64,000 nucleotides of DNA from Varroa destructor (GCF_002443255.2 NW_019211456.1:17407557-17471556), one strand, 5' to 3'. Positions 39,306-50,966 are shown, counted from the first letter of the stretch. The notes: generated by a model from the sequence alone, not told the origin. A program made the numbers and translations.

Positions 39306-42300
39306 TCAGATATGGACGGTGACTGAGTTTAGGTCCGAGCGTTGAACCTTACGGTGGCGTGCATCAGGCAGAGAATAGCGCAATTTATCCCAGAAGTTCT
39401 TCTCACCCCAGTGTAAGAACGTACTCCGTTTCAACCACATTTTGATGTCGGCATCTAGTTCACGATAGGACACACGGCCGAGGAAAATAACGACAAGTTT
39501 GTGATTACTGTTGTACAGCACTTCGTAATGGGCTGTCTTGAACTCGTAACGGCACCATTCGCTTTTAAGAAAGTGCTCGGAAAGGACAACAATCGTTCGC
39601 CGGGAACTCTCGACAGCCTCTTGGATAGCTTCGCTTAGGTAGCCCCCAGCCATTGACAGGTCTCGATAGTGTAAACACAGCCGATACGGCGGACTGCCGC
39701 ACTCCAATGCTGGAGCTAGAATTTGTGCCACAAAGGCGTCATCCTTTTTACTATACGACACGAAAGCATCGAAGAGTTTTTCTTCTTCAATTGGGTTACG
39801 GTGACACATTCGAACTCCATAGCGGCTGAAAAACCATACGCTCAACTTGCGACGGTAGACGATTCCCGCCGTAACTGCCATTGATAGAAGGATGACGGCG
39901 CCAAGAACGACGAGGGCAGGCACCAGATCTTCGACACGATGAATGTGGAACGATCGGACCAATGACGTCGCTTCTGAAGGGCTAAAGCATTCAGTCACGT
40001 TCAGCTCCCACAATGGTAATGCTTTCGTTTCATTGTAGACACATAAGAGATCAAAAAGATCGCGCGCGATGTTACCGCGTTCATTAAACAGGAACTGACT
40101 GAAGTCCATTCGAAACTGGCAATCGCAGGTCCAAGGGTTTCTTGCCAGACGAATCTCTGTCAGACGCGTATTATACTGAAAGCTCCACACGGAGATTTCG
40201 ACCAGATAGTTTCGATCTAAATGGAGTATCTCTAGATTTTTTAATCGGGTAAATGTTATATTGCTCAGATGCTTAAGCTGGTTATTGGAAAGATATAATT
40301 CCCTGAGTCGGTCAAGATCATCGAACTCATGACCATGCAATTCAGAAATCCGATTGTCCTCGAGATGAAGTGCTCGCAGCTCGTGCAAGCCTGCAAAACT
40401 ACGATTCTGTACCGTCACGATGTTCGAGCTGTTGAGGAATAGAACTCGCATATTTTTCCGGCCTACGAACGAATGTTTGCTGATCTCAGGTATATTGTTG
40501 CCATCAAGATACAATTCGCTCACCTCCATAGGCAGCTGTCTCGGGTTGTAAAGATGACTGCGTGAGCTGCAGTCGACGATGTTGGTTCTCCACGTCTGAT
40601 GCTGGTAGCAGCTACAGTTAGCGGGACAGACCATCTCGCAATCGCAGGCATCAAAATCACAGCAGTGACAAAGTGGGAAGCAGTGACTCTTGTATGGGCA
40701 CAGAAATTGTGACGAGTCCACCTTGACCAGTGGCATTTTTTGGAAACTTTTCGAGAAGGTTAGCTCGCATTCGACGCTATGCAGATCGATTACCCGTGGA
40801 TATTGGCGGAGCGAGTTAGTATCGGAGCTAGTTTGTGCCGTGGGGTTATGTAAACGTTGTAGCCATTCCATGTTACAATCGCACACGTATGGATTGCCTG
40901 CGATAGCAAATTCGGGTAGTGGTCGACGTGTTGATACTTCACTCAGTCGGAATGTCGGTTTCTCTAGAACCTTCAATTGGTTGCTGGTCAAATCGACCCG
41001 GGTCAGGTTGTGTTTCCCGAGAAAGGTGAATGGCTGAATTAGTTTGATGTTGTTGTTCTTTAGGAAGACTATTTCAATTCCATTTGGTAGAGACGACGAA
41101 TCTAAGTCGGTCAGTTTGTTGTAGGAGGCGTCTAGTGTGCGAAGTTTGAGGCTTTGTTCAAGGTCGAAGTAATTGCCAAGAGCCTCAATCTGGTTGTCGT
41201 GGATGTCCAGCCACTGAAGACCCACAGGCACAAGCGCATAGTCAAACCAGCGTATTCGATTTACGGAGATATTGAGCATGATCAAGTCATGCAGGTTGCT
41301 GAATAATCCGTTAACGTCCTCAATCACGTTTGAATCTAGTCGGAGGTAATGGAGGCCCGGCATATCGTCAAACGTTTCCTGCTCGATTGTCTGAATGCTG
41401 TTGTTGGCTAGGTTGAGAATACGAACTGAAGGCAACCTGCTAAAAACACCTCGACTGAGGTTGCCGATCCTATTGCCCATTAGATTTAAGGCATAAAGCT
41501 GGCCTAGACCTTGAGACGAAAAATTGACCACGTCATTAATTTTGTTGTCCGATAAATCCAGCGTTCGCAGCATATTGAGCGATGACACAATGAGCGGTGT
41601 AACTATAAGTTCATTTCTGGCTAAATTGAGCTCTTGAAGCATAGTCATATTAGCGAACGTATCATCAGAGACTTCACTGATCCGGTTATCGTCCAAGTGT
41701 AGTGTCGTTACAGAGTTTAGTCCCCCAATCATACGAGAACCTATCCGTTTCAATCGGTTGTGACTCAACACCAGCGATTGTAAATTGTTAAGTTGGATAA
41801 ACGTACCGTCCGCAATGAGCTCTATGAGATTGTTTTGCAGTTGGAGAGTTTGCAACTCGCTCAGAGCAGTAAACACGTTAGCATTGAGACGTGTAAGTCG
41901 GTTATAACTGAGGTCCAGTACGGCGAGTTGCGCGAGGTCTTGGGCACTCTGTAGCCATCCTAACGCTGAAAGTTGATTATGTGCCAGATCGAGTAGGGTC
42001 AACTCACGGAGTCCAGCTAACAGGCCGGATGGCAATGCATTGAGAGAGTTGTTCCGCATGTAGAGCTCGGCCAGCTTCGACGTAGATTGAAAAAGTCTGG
42101 AAGGCAATGTAGAAAAAGAGTTATGCGACAGGTCAAGTCGTGTGAGTTTTGCGAGTCCACTGAAAGCATCAGAGTCAATTCTGGCGATCTGATTGCGTTC
42201 CATGCGCAGTTCTTCAAGGCTTACTAGCGTCTCGAGGCCTCTCGTTGAGAGAACCTTTAGTTTACTACGCGTAACATCTAGCCCGCGAAAATTTGGCCTA

Positions 42301-42959
42301 CAACGCGATTTTGAGGATAAACCTAAGTTAGCACTGTCATGGAACGCGTTTCCCGAAAGGTTCACAAAACGTAAATGTTCCAAACCACAAAACAACGTGT
42401 GAGGTAGTAAATCGATACTGTTCTCGCTCAAATCAATCATTTCGATCGCTTTAAGCGGACTGAAAGCTGTGGGTGATACTTGCAAGGAGAAACGGCCCCT
42501 TTTAATGTTGAATGTTTTCACACTTAATCTCTTCAGGTCTAATAAGCCTTCGAAGGTTTTTGATGGCAAGTGAGCAAGGTTGCAGTGCTCGATGGAAAGT
42601 TCGCGCAATCCGTACAAGTGCACGAAAAGGCTGTTCGCCAGCTCACTCTGCAATATTTGATCACCACAAATGACAGCTAGCTGAACAGTATGAGCTGGCA
42701 TAATTAGCGAGAAGTTTGTAGGGTTTATTCCGGCTTGTAGAGTTCGTACACTGCACGCGATCGAAACGCCGGCAGCATCGGCTACCGGTTCCCATGTGCA
42801 GTCTTCTGGGCGTACATAACGCGCTTCGCAGCACCCCGCCGATAGAAATGCGAGCCAAAGGATTGTCCATATGCTGGCACAGCCGATGGAAAAGGTGTCC
42901 TGGACACTCATGACCGAACTTGCACGTGTATTCATAAATCTGCTTGTTGTTTCGATCAT
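39306..42959 (-). CDS. Toll receptor, Toll-6/7/Tollo/18w-like, single exon
   Basis: Single-pass membrane receptor of 1217 residues. Tolls of this class bind extracellular ligands, signal through a cytoplasmic TIR domain and, in insects, also guide cell rearrangement. In order: signal peptide (hydrophobic core about residues 30-45), a long run of leucine-rich repeats from about 100 to 685, a first LRRCT starting at NPYVCDC (689), a cysteine-dense linker (754-784, with LCHCCDFDACDCEMVCP) acting as a second N-cap, further repeats, a second LRRCT at NPWTCDC (941), one membrane helix (1012-1035), then a TIR domain with box 1 FDAFVSYS (1063-1070), box 2 RLCLHYRD (1093-1100) and the box 3 FW pair (1189-1190). 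The linker is typical of Toll-6/7/8/18w. The first in-frame ATG after an upstream TAA is at 42959; ATGs at 42935 and 42911 are alternatives, and the last sits closest to the signal peptide. The tail after the TIR is only about 20 residues, shorter than usual. No stop or frameshift is seen. The exact paralogue is not resolved. Confidence 0.97.
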   Translation of the reverse strand: MIETTSRFMNTRASSVMSVQDTFSIGCASIWTILWLAFLSAGCCEARYVRPEDCTWEPVADAAGVSIACSVRTLQAGINPTNFSLIMPAHTVQLAVICGDQILQSELANSLFVHLYGLRELSIEHCNLAHLPSKTFEGLLDLKRLSVKTFNIKRGRFSLQVSPTAFSPLKAIEMIDLSENSIDLLPHTLFCGLEHLRFVNLSGNAFHDSANLGLSSKSRCRPNFRGLDVTRSKLKVLSTRGLETLVSLEELRMERNQIARIDSDAFSGLAKLTRLDLSHNSFSTLPSRLFQSTSKLAELYMRNNSLNALPSGLLAGLRELTLLDLAHNQLSALGWLQSAQDLAQLAVLDLSYNRLTRLNANVFTALSELQTLQLQNNLIELIADGTFIQLNNLQSLVLSHNRLKRIGSRMIGGLNSVTTLHLDDNRISEVSDDTFANMTMLQELNLARNELIVTPLIVSSLNMLRTLDLSDNKINDVVNFSSQGLGQLYALNLMGNRIGNLSRGVFSRLPSVRILNLANNSIQTIEQETFDDMPGLHYLRLDSNVIEDVNGLFSNLHDLIMLNISVNRIRWFDYALVPVGLQWLDIHDNQIEALGNYFDLEQSLKLRTLDASYNKLTDLDSSSLPNGIEIVFLKNNNIKLIQPFTFLGKHNLTRVDLTSNQLKVLEKPTFRLSEVSTRRPLPEFAIAGNPYVCDCNMEWLQRLHNPTAQTSSDTNSLRQYPRVIDLHSVECELTFSKSFQKMPLVKVDSSQFLCPYKSHCFPLCHCCDFDACDCEMVCPANCSCYQHQTWRTNIVDCSSRSHLYNPRQLPMEVSELYLDGNNIPEISKHSFVGRKNMRVLFLNSSNIVTVQNRSFAGLHELRALHLEDNRISELHGHEFDDLDRLRELYLSNNQLKHLSNITFTRLKNLEILHLDRNYLVEISVWSFQYNTRLTEIRLARNPWTCDCQFRMDFSQFLFNERGNIARDLFDLLCVYNETKALPLWELNVTECFSPSEATSLVRSFHIHRVEDLVPALVVLGAVILLSMAVTAGIVYRRKLSVWFFSRYGVRMCHRNPIEEEKLFDAFVSYSKKDDAFVAQILAPALECGSPPYRLCLHYRDLSMAGGYLSEAIQEAVESSRRTIVVLSEHFLKSEWCRYEFKTAHYEVLYNSNHKLVVIFLGRVSYRELDADIKMWLKRSTFLHWGEKNFWDKLRYSLPDARHRKVQRSDLNSVTVHI

Positions 42960-43005
42960 CCTCAAATATGGCAGTAGTCGAGTCAGGTTCTTTCCTTAAG
43001 TTCAT
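42661..43005 (-). promoter_or_regulatory. Upstream ORF overlapping the Toll start in another frame
   Basis: An ATG at 43005 lies 46 bases upstream of the first Toll ATG and opens a frame of about 114 codons, shifted relative to Toll, that ends inside the Toll coding region. If the mature 5' leader includes 43005, scanning ribosomes would meet this ATG first, and its translation would bypass the Toll start. The encoded product resembles no family I know, so it is better read as a possible translational control element than as a gene. An intron could remove it, because AG dinucleotides able to serve as acceptors lie on either side. Confidence 0.35.
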
Positions 43006-44223
43006 ATTATTATCCAATGGTCATTACACGGCATAACACAGCACAATATCCTGCTATGCGCATGTCCTTTAAGCTAGGCAGATAGCAAATCTTCGGCAAA
43101 TACGTTAACATGCATACTCAACAAACGGAATCTTTCCATCGAAAATTAAATCTTCATACAAGAGACCCTAGTCTGTTTACATCAGCGGGAACTCTATGAC
43201 GAAGATCAGCTAGCCCTCAAGAACGGACCTCAGTCAAGAACTGATCGGGGATTTGGTCCAACTCGTTGGGTGCCTCTGTTAGATTTGTGCAGCAGCCCTC
43301 TCCCATGGGGAGAGGATCGGCGCGGCGAGAAGGATCAAAAGGAAAGTGCAGCGCCGTTGAGCGGGTGTTGCCTAGTTTCATTGTGCAGATCTTCTTGATG
43401 TCCGATGTTCATTGATAGAGACCGCACGAGATGTCTAATCTACTTTGGCGGGCACTAACCGATAAAAACCCAACAATAAACATGGAACAATTTGTATAAA
43501 AGCGATCACCGACCGAAGAAGGAAAATCCAGTGTTGCTTCATGATCGTTGAAAAAAATTGAATACGTTTCGTCGAAGAGTGTTCGAAGTAAACTTATCTG
43601 AGTGTTTTTTTTAACTGGACCTCAAGTCACAAATTAAACTAAATTTAATTGAAGTAATGTTAGTAATTTCATTTAGTGTTTCGTGCGTTGGCGCACTTCA
43701 GAGCGAACTTTACGCTTCTCAACAGGGAAAGTCCTTTATTCTAGGACGTTAGAATCAGCGAGCTCGTTCAATAATTTTTTGTCGTTTGCGAGAGCCGCTT
43801 TGAACAGAGCGAGCACTTTCGACGACAACATTGCTAACTATACTTAGAGTACAAGTATTTACTTAGGCTCAAACAAAGCACAGAGCGAACGTACACACTG
43901 CGTTGCTTTTCGGGTATTGGACCATTGACATGCTCTAATGTCTTACGGAACGCGACGAAGCAGACAGGTAGATCAGCCCCACAATCTCGCACTTCAAATT
44001 ATCAGCCGAGCGTCTCTTATTCGGTAAGGAATGACGAAGATTTCTAGGTGGAGGTTTCTAGCAGTCTGTCACGCATCCCGAGTCCAGGATTGACTATCAC
44101 GCGAATAGCAAAACATTTTACCATGGATTCGCGCGGCTGAATAGCGGCGTTGTTCTGATAACGCGAATTATATCGAATAACAAATGCTCATGAAAAAATT
44201 TACAAATTTCTAATAATTATCAG
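43006..44223. other. Region upstream of Toll, no clear gene
   Basis: This should hold the Toll 5' leader, promoter or a leader intron. The stretch at about 43200-43400 is richer in G+C than its surroundings. I see no convincing TATA box or initiator and no open frame of note. Confidence 0.4.
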
Positions 44224-44481
44224 GTGAATTTGTTGATAAATATCGGGTCCGATCCACCACCTCAGGTTAGCGTCAGTCCACCACATGGTAAACTCATGCG
44301 GATTTCTTCGGAAACCCAAGCAATTGCCTTTTCTTTCGATACGTCTCTGTTCCTCTCCAGCGGCCTGGTGACTCATTGGCCGGTATCGGCCTCTTTGCAA
44401 GTTCGCCAGTCCAATCATTATATCACATTAGACAATCGAGCTACTGAACTGTCGATACATTTTAAATCCACCTGTGAATAA
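44224..44481 (+). CDS. Candidate exon upstream of Toll, opposite strand
   Basis: A good acceptor (tttctaataattatcag) ends at 44223. From there 85 codons are open in phase 0 to TAA. The peptide alternates polar and hydrophobic residues (PQVSVSPPHGKLMRISSE and similar), suggesting a beta-sandwich domain, but I recognise no family. A donor-like CAG|GTTAGC lies only 42 bases in, so the exon could be much shorter and non-coding. It is divergent from the Toll gene. Confidence 0.27.
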   Translation: MNLLINIGSDPPPQVSVSPPHGKLMRISSETQAIAFSFDTSLFLSSGLVTHWPVSASLQVRQSNHYITLDNRATELSIHFKSTCE

Positions 44482-47400
44482 CCTCATATTGTAGGGGATA
44501 TTTGAACTACCTACCTACTACATAATGTGATAGCGGGATAATAGCAAAATATTATATAATATAAAATTTATAAGCCTTCAGTGGACAGCGAAAATATATG
44601 TGTGCCATTTAAGAGCTACAAGGAGCGCACGTCGTCGGCTACCCGGAGGTAGTCGAAACACTTTACCTTAACTACTCGCGTTGTCGAGATAAAACAGCCA
44701 CAAAGTGTCAAATACTTCACCGAACATACACACGCCCTTGATTGGACTAAGGCTAACAACAGCGTACAACGAGAACATTAGTGCTGGTAGAAAGAAGTAG
44801 ACATTAATTTTTGCGGCTGGCGCCTTCGGTTGAATCAAGCACTGAGAACGAGATCCAGTAAACGAAGAAAAAAAGGTGCAGGAAATTCCGCCGCTGTTTT
44901 CACGCCGCCATAACTGCTGCTACTGTTTTTGCGGTCGTGGGCCTTTCAAGCTCTCAAGAGCATCGGCACGGGAAGCGATCGTCAATCAACACAGATTTTG
45001 ACGGACGAGACTCGTGCTTCGTCATGCAACGCTGACTGCTATGCCACCAAGTTCAAAACATCCGAGGAATATCCCTGATCGGTGCACAACGAGTCTTTGC
45101 CGGGCGGCCAAACAGATAAAGAAAACTAGAGCCTAAAGATAGCATTGGCACCGAACAATTGTTTTGAAAGACATTTCAAAGAAATTTGATTGTTGCCGAC
45201 GTCGGCCTGCCTGAAACATTCGACGTGCCGTCACCGAGTTAACTGGCGCTGTGACGGCTTACGGAGTCCTTGTGACGGCTAGCGAATAGCTGTAAATGTG
45301 AAGACGACAAGGGACTCAGCGCAAACAGATCTAAACAACTATTGGCTCATTATGAGCTGAAGTTGAACGAGGGAAGTGCTCAGCGGCCCTAACAGATAAA
45401 TAAACACTAACTCGGATGCGGCAAAATCGCCACTGCGTTCGTCCTCCAGCGTCTCCAACTCGTCCGTCTGGTCAACCGTTAACAAGCAAACCTACGTTTC
45501 AATACTAAGAACATTTAGCCCTTCTTGTTGGTTTTGCGCAGAGTCACTCCCGATACCCTGCGAATTTGCACCTTTTTAGATTTGATCTTCTCGCTCTGAA
45601 CAAATAAGTCGGTTTGTACAAACAGCCCTGATGTTTATTATCGTGAGGCTTAATGTTCATGCGTTTGGTTAACTTTCCGAGCTTAGAATTAAGGTTAATA
45701 AAACGTTGTTATATACCGCAGAATGCTCTCGTTTCTTCAGCGCAAATCGTTAGAGTAATCAACTTTGAACTTTTTCACAATGTTATATGGAGCTATGGTT
45801 GCGTGCTAAGTTTTACCTAGGCGCTCCAATCTAGTAAAGAAAAAACGCAGTTTTAGGCTAGGTGAGATGTATTTTGCTTCACTGCTTTGATTATCACTTA
45901 AAAGCTTTCATTCGAACTGGCCAGTAAAATCGTCAGCTGTGAGTCGCCTATCTTGAATCAATACGCTATTGTCCTCAGCCTGATAGGCTAACTAAGGGCA
46001 AGACGCTAAGTTACCGAAGTTAAGAAGCGGATCACCTGTATCCCTAACCTCTCGTTCTTTTCGGTGTTATTAGATATATAAGCGGCAGCGCACCGCTGTT
46101 GGCGCCACTTCGATCAGCTCAAACAGGAATCTATGGCTGCAAAACGAAGCACAGACGCCGTGAGTCTCAGAATCTGATAACGAGGTTCAAACGCCTAGAG
46201 GTGCCAGGGAGGTTAACTGTAACAACAGATATTTTTTTAGGAAAAAAGGATTAAAGATGGCTTCAATGGAACAAGCTTGAAAAAATATAGTATGAAACTT
46301 TATTTACTCTCTATCGGCAAATCGTTTTCCCAACGAGAGGGACTTCAAAAAAAGACATCTTAGAGACATGAGTCTAGACAAAGATCTCCGAGACGGCTAG
46401 CCACTACGATGCCTACAGATCCGCTATTTGCCCCGAGTGCACAGAGTAACGAAGAGCATACCTTCTATATTTTAGTTACTACAGTACACTAAGCTAATGC
46501 TAAAGTGTTTTAAGCAAATAGAGCACAATTATATGTAGAGGAGGCCGATAACAAAATTAGCTTTTTATTTTGGCCTGGTAGTGGTTCACAGCTATTGGAA
46601 GAAGTTGACTTGAATTAAGTTATTGCGAAATAGAGCATAGAGTCGTGGCCAATTTTTTTGTTGTAAACTTAAAAACTTGCTGCGATAAAGTGGACACAGT
46701 ATGCTGAAGTGTAATGGACTAAGGAGTTTTTTTTTTGTATCTATATATTTAATCTGCTTCCCTGAGCAAAACCACACTGTCGTAATGGGAGTTCGGTCTA
46801 CGCTGAGTTTACGCGTTCTCTCTGTCTCGTTCTGTTTCGGTGTACGACGCGGTCTTTAACCATGACGTCCACGTCTCCTATGTATCCCGAATAGCTCGTC
46901 AGGAACATGACTGAACATTTAATCGAAAAGTTTTTAAGAAAAAGGTCAAGTCGAGTCTATCTTTTGATATGTTCGAGGGACCAATTAAAATGCCACCGAG
47001 ATAGTCTTGAACAATCTCCAATATTATATATAAAAAGGTCGAAAAGTGACATCCTCATTTATGTATTGGTTCTTCATTGAACAATACAGCATCGTATTTG
47101 CCTATAGAATTTAAAATTAAATGAACTGCTATCAATCTAATCTGTGCTAAGGATCCTCTAGGGAAGTGGCTAATGTGTAAAACAAAGATGCAGGTCAACC
47201 CTTGGGGTCCACTTTGCTAAACAGTTCTGGTTACGTGTGTCGAGGGAAGCTACCAAGGTTAGCGTACCTGGACTATAAGCGGAAACTACTATTAAAGCTA
47301 TGGAAACTATAAGCGTATCTGGAAATCGTAGGCGTCATCAACAAAATATATTCCAAGGTGGTAGTTACGAGTTGAGCAGCTAAACATTAAATGTTCCTAC

Positions 47401-47618
47401 TTTTACGTCCGTCCCTTTTTCATCCAAACGCTTGTAGCCTCCTAGCGTAGGGATTGTTTCGACTCCCGGTACTTAATACACACCTCGTTATTATGCCGCT
47501 AACTTCGTAGACAGATACATTTTCATTAAATTATCACGCAACTCTGCTGTTAGCTACTTTACCGGAGTGAAGGTTATCAGTACCGCCATTTCGTACTTCT
47601 GTATGTGTATGAATCAAT
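44482..47618. other. No supported gene
   Basis: From about 44.6 to 45.5 kb the sequence is somewhat richer in G+C. No frame of note on either strand. Confidence 0.45.
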
Positions 47619-47661
47619 GAGAGGGCGAGAGAGAGAGAGAGAGGGAGAGAGAGAGGAGAGA
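47619..47661 (+). repeat. Interrupted (GA)n microsatellite
   Basis: About 43 bases of GA repeat with several G interruptions. Confidence 0.92.
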
Positions 47662-49071
47662 GTAAGGAAAGCAGATTCCCTAGCAATCTCTGATGGAAAA
47701 TGGTGTAATGTGCAAAAAGTGATGGAAAATTTTCTACACATTTTTCGGGACTCGATCCTTCGGACCAACAAATCTCTTGGATTTCGAATATGTGCGCTAC
47801 TCTGCCCGCCATCTTACTAGAAATTAGAGCAAATCGCAGGTGTACAGGAACAATATGCCGCTTAGCAGGCCGTTTCGGGTAAATTATGAAACCCCCAGAG
47901 GGGTTTACTTAGTCGATGCTATGCAAAGCGCATATCCCATAATAAAACACAGGGAAGATTTATTTTAAAGATTCAAGCAGCCGACGAGTGGGAATTGGTT
48001 CGCATATGTTTAGTTGAAATATTTCACTATTTATTTATTACAGATGAAAACTGATAAACGCGCCATCTACATACGAAATATGTCGAGCTATAGGTAGGAA
48101 ATAGGTAGGTTGCCCCATGTTGAATGGGGCAAACGCTACGCCTGTGCCGCAACACCTGCTCAAGCGGCGGTTTGGCAAAGTAATCGGCTTACGCTGGTCC
48201 TCTCTGCTCTGCCTAACAAACCGATGTCGTTCGAATGGCAAATAAGGCAACGTACTTTAACACCTACTAGCTGCAGTGGTGCTTACACCGCAATGGGACA
48301 ACAATTAAGACGTTATTGCATTTCCGTTTGTTGGATGAGGCCCAAAAGGCACACATGCCGCGTTGGCAAAGGCCGAAAGAGGCCACCGGTTAACCTAACT
48401 AGGTGAGCCACTCGAAATTGCATCGGATCTACATGTTAATGTGCGTTAAATCTAACTATACATACCGTACCCACTGCTACAAATTGAAAAATCAATGGCT
48501 CCGTACTGCTGGGAAGGAAAGCACCGTTCTGCGGTCGCTGCATTGTGAACGGTGACTAGGTATTAACCGTCTCATTTCATTGGACGATAACGGAATGGAC
48601 CCCTAATCTAGCTGAAACATTTTAAGACAATGTTAACAGATTTTTGCTATTGCTCTAGCTCGAGTCAACCAGTAGGTAAAAAAAAGTCAGCTGTTCATCA
48701 AAGTGTATTATAACTGCATGTTGCAAAGGGCTATAAATTGTGGGTCTGATAATAAAGCCATGACCGTCGTACGAAAATACTCCTGAGCACATCTACCGAT
48801 GAGGAGCTTGTCTCCTGCACGCCGCCTAATGAACCTCACTCCGCATGATTAGCTCAAAGTAAACGAATATCATTGTGTAGAAAAGCTACCATAAGCCTAA
48901 TTGATGAACATATTTTTGCAGGTCGTCTTGGAGAATAGCTAAATCAAAGGCGTTGCCATCTGGTTGATAATTGTTTGTCAGCTATGCAATTGGTGGCTAT
49001 ATGTTCTATATATTGGCTATATATTCAAAATTGCATAACGTCAACTTCAATTTATAGCCTTAACATTTCAG

Positions 49072-49117
49072 CTAAGATCTTGGTGAAAACTGTTCGCCAG
49101 CGCAATGTCAAGCGGAG
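49072..49117 (+). CDS. Candidate 46-base internal exon
   Basis: A branch-point-like ccttaac and the acceptor taacatttcag end at 49071, and a strong donor (CGGAG|GTAAGAC) begins at 49118. Of the three frames through the 46 bases only one is open, encoding KILVKTVRQRNVKR with two bases left over at each side. Strong sites at both ends of a short open segment are unusual in the window. Alternatively the ATG at 49105 (context GCA ATG T) could be a translation start in a first exon. The family is not recognised. Confidence 0.33.
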
Positions 49118-50570
49118 GTAAGACTTGCGAGAAGATCGTGTCTAACTATAGGGCAATATTTTGAAACAGAGATTGATAAAAAAGAAAGAGCTCGTTCCTT
49201 TTTTTTGAAAATTTTTAAAGTATCAGCTTGACGCTGAGGCTTGCCTTGTTAGATCGGACTTACGACTTGTCCCCCTTTTTTTCAAATACATACTAGCATT
49301 TAACGTGCCCGGATCGTTTTATTTATAAACACGAGACCGAACATTCAATCAGCGGCAATTATTAGCTACATGAAACCGACGAATCTTTCCTGGAGAAAGA
49401 AAAGAGGGTTGTTTGTAACTAATCAGATTTTACCGCGTAACCATAACCTGTTTCAACTTAATATGGACGGGGTTGCCGGCATGAATAATGAGAAACTTTT
49501 TGACGTCTCGTCGTACCTATGAACTTCTACCCTCTTCACTCGATTCGCCCAGCAACCGACCTTTCGATATCGGATCGGTTACAAATTCGTCAGAAGCCGA
49601 GCTAGGCAGTAGCAGCATAGAAGATCCCTTCCCTTGTTCGGCATTTTCTTTTAAATGCCTTACGACCTTCATTTTCGTAACTCCCGTGAGCTGAATTTAT
49701 TTTAAATTGCTGTTTGATTCTGTTTACTACTGAAGGCGAACCGATAATAGGCTGTTAGGCTTCAGATAAGTGGATATGCTAGACGAGTTCGAGGTGTGTT
49801 AATTGGCCGTAGGCGAAACAGGACCCGAAGAACTTAGCGAGTGCGGTCAGTCTACGGTTATTGTGACTACGCCACTTGTTCTAAAAGGCTTAAAACAGCT
49901 TCAAATTGGAATCTACGTATCCATTTCGACTACCGGCAGTGAGGTACTATGTATCATACCGATGAGCCTTAACTTATCGTACAGATGAACTTAAATCATC
50001 TGAAATTTCAACAAACGGCTTGTCAAGAGCGCAATTCCCTTACCACAAAAATGAGCTGTTTCAAAACCTAAGCATCATATAAGTGTACTAAAGCAATATT
50101 ACATGCGATCTTTTTCACTGGATAATTTCTAACAATCCTGGCTCAGAAGCTTACAGTTTTGTTAGTCGAGATTGCCGATATTCTCCGATGGGAGTTTTCG
50201 AAGGAAGCGGTCCCGTCGTTCCTGCATGGCATCCGTTTGCCCACATTTAAGGATGGAGTTCTTAGACATATTGCTTGTCCCATTGCTTGGGAAACAGCGT
50301 CTAGAAGGGTGTGTAGGAACAAACGAAAAGAAAGCCTCGTACATTCTGGCCTCAACGATCAGGATCTAGACAGGAAAATGGTCTCGACGCTGCGACATGT
50401 GTGGCTAGAGCCTTTGAGGCAGTCGATGCAAACTTACACTTTTGAGTTTATCAAGTTGTATTTCAAGAACGCGTTCAATGTAATCATGACTTCATGCTGT
50501 CGAGTCTAATATTCCTATGGATTTCGGTATTATTAGTTTCACTTACCGTTGCTGTCTGACTTGCGTCTAG

Positions 50571-50879
50571 GAAGGCACGCCATTTGTGTCGGAATCGGCC
50601 GGGAAAATTTTCTCAAAACGCCCTCCTGTTGTCATACCACGAAGGACTTTGTGCAGTCTCTGGAGTCACCATCAAATGCCGCACATAGACGGCGGTACGC
50701 TGGAGGTGGATTTTGGTGTGATGCTACGAAACACCTTTACGGTTCTAATCCCAGCGACCGAAATAGAGCTCGAGGTCAATCTCATAATACGTAAAATCCC
50801 CACTCTCGAATGCCTCCAAAAAGCGGAAAAAACTGATGTTAGATCACTTCTCTCAAATTGCCAGATTCCTACTGCCTAA
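50571..50879 (+). CDS. Candidate exon
   Basis: The frame opens exactly at an acceptor (gctgtctgacttgcgtctag, exon from 50571), whose TAG is also the in-frame stop, and stays open for 102 codons to TAA. The peptide includes GTLEVDFGVMLRNTFTVLIP followed by a charged and hydrophobic alternating stretch, suggesting beta strands, then a basic amphipathic end. An open frame just upstream (50159-50509) could join it in phase through a weak donor (AGAAGG|GTGTGT). No family is recognised. Confidence 0.28.
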   Translation, partial: EGTPFVSESAGKIFSKRPPVVIPRRTLCSLWSHHQMPHIDGGTLEVDFGVMLRNTFTVLIPATEIELEVNLIIRKIPTLECLQKAEKTDVRSLLSNCQIPTA

Positions 50880-50948
50880 GCGTTAACTTAATAATGCGTG
50901 CTTCTAATACGAGAAGTTCTTCATTCAGAGCTAACCCCATACATAAAA

Positions 50949-50966
50949 AGATTCAATATTGAATCT
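50949..50966. repeat. Perfect 18-bp palindrome
   Basis: agattcaat/attgaatct is perfectly self-complementary with no loop. Perfect 18-bp palindromes are uncommon by chance, though AT-rich DNA makes them less rare. It could be a dimeric binding site. Confidence 0.9.

Noticed and set aside
40690..41037. Plus-strand frame inside the Toll gene
   Set aside because: Antisense shadow of the Toll coding sequence; the Toll frame has clear domains.
46010..46036. Stretch resembling the internal region of 5S rRNA (accgaagttaagaagcgg)
   Set aside because: The flanks do not form the 5S helices and the match is confined to a few bases.
46170..46200. GAGGTTCAAACGCC, similar to a tRNA B box
   Set aside because: No pairing T stem, no acceptor stem and no A box at the right distance. 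Other B-box-like sites (13257, 17876, 55485) fail in the same way.
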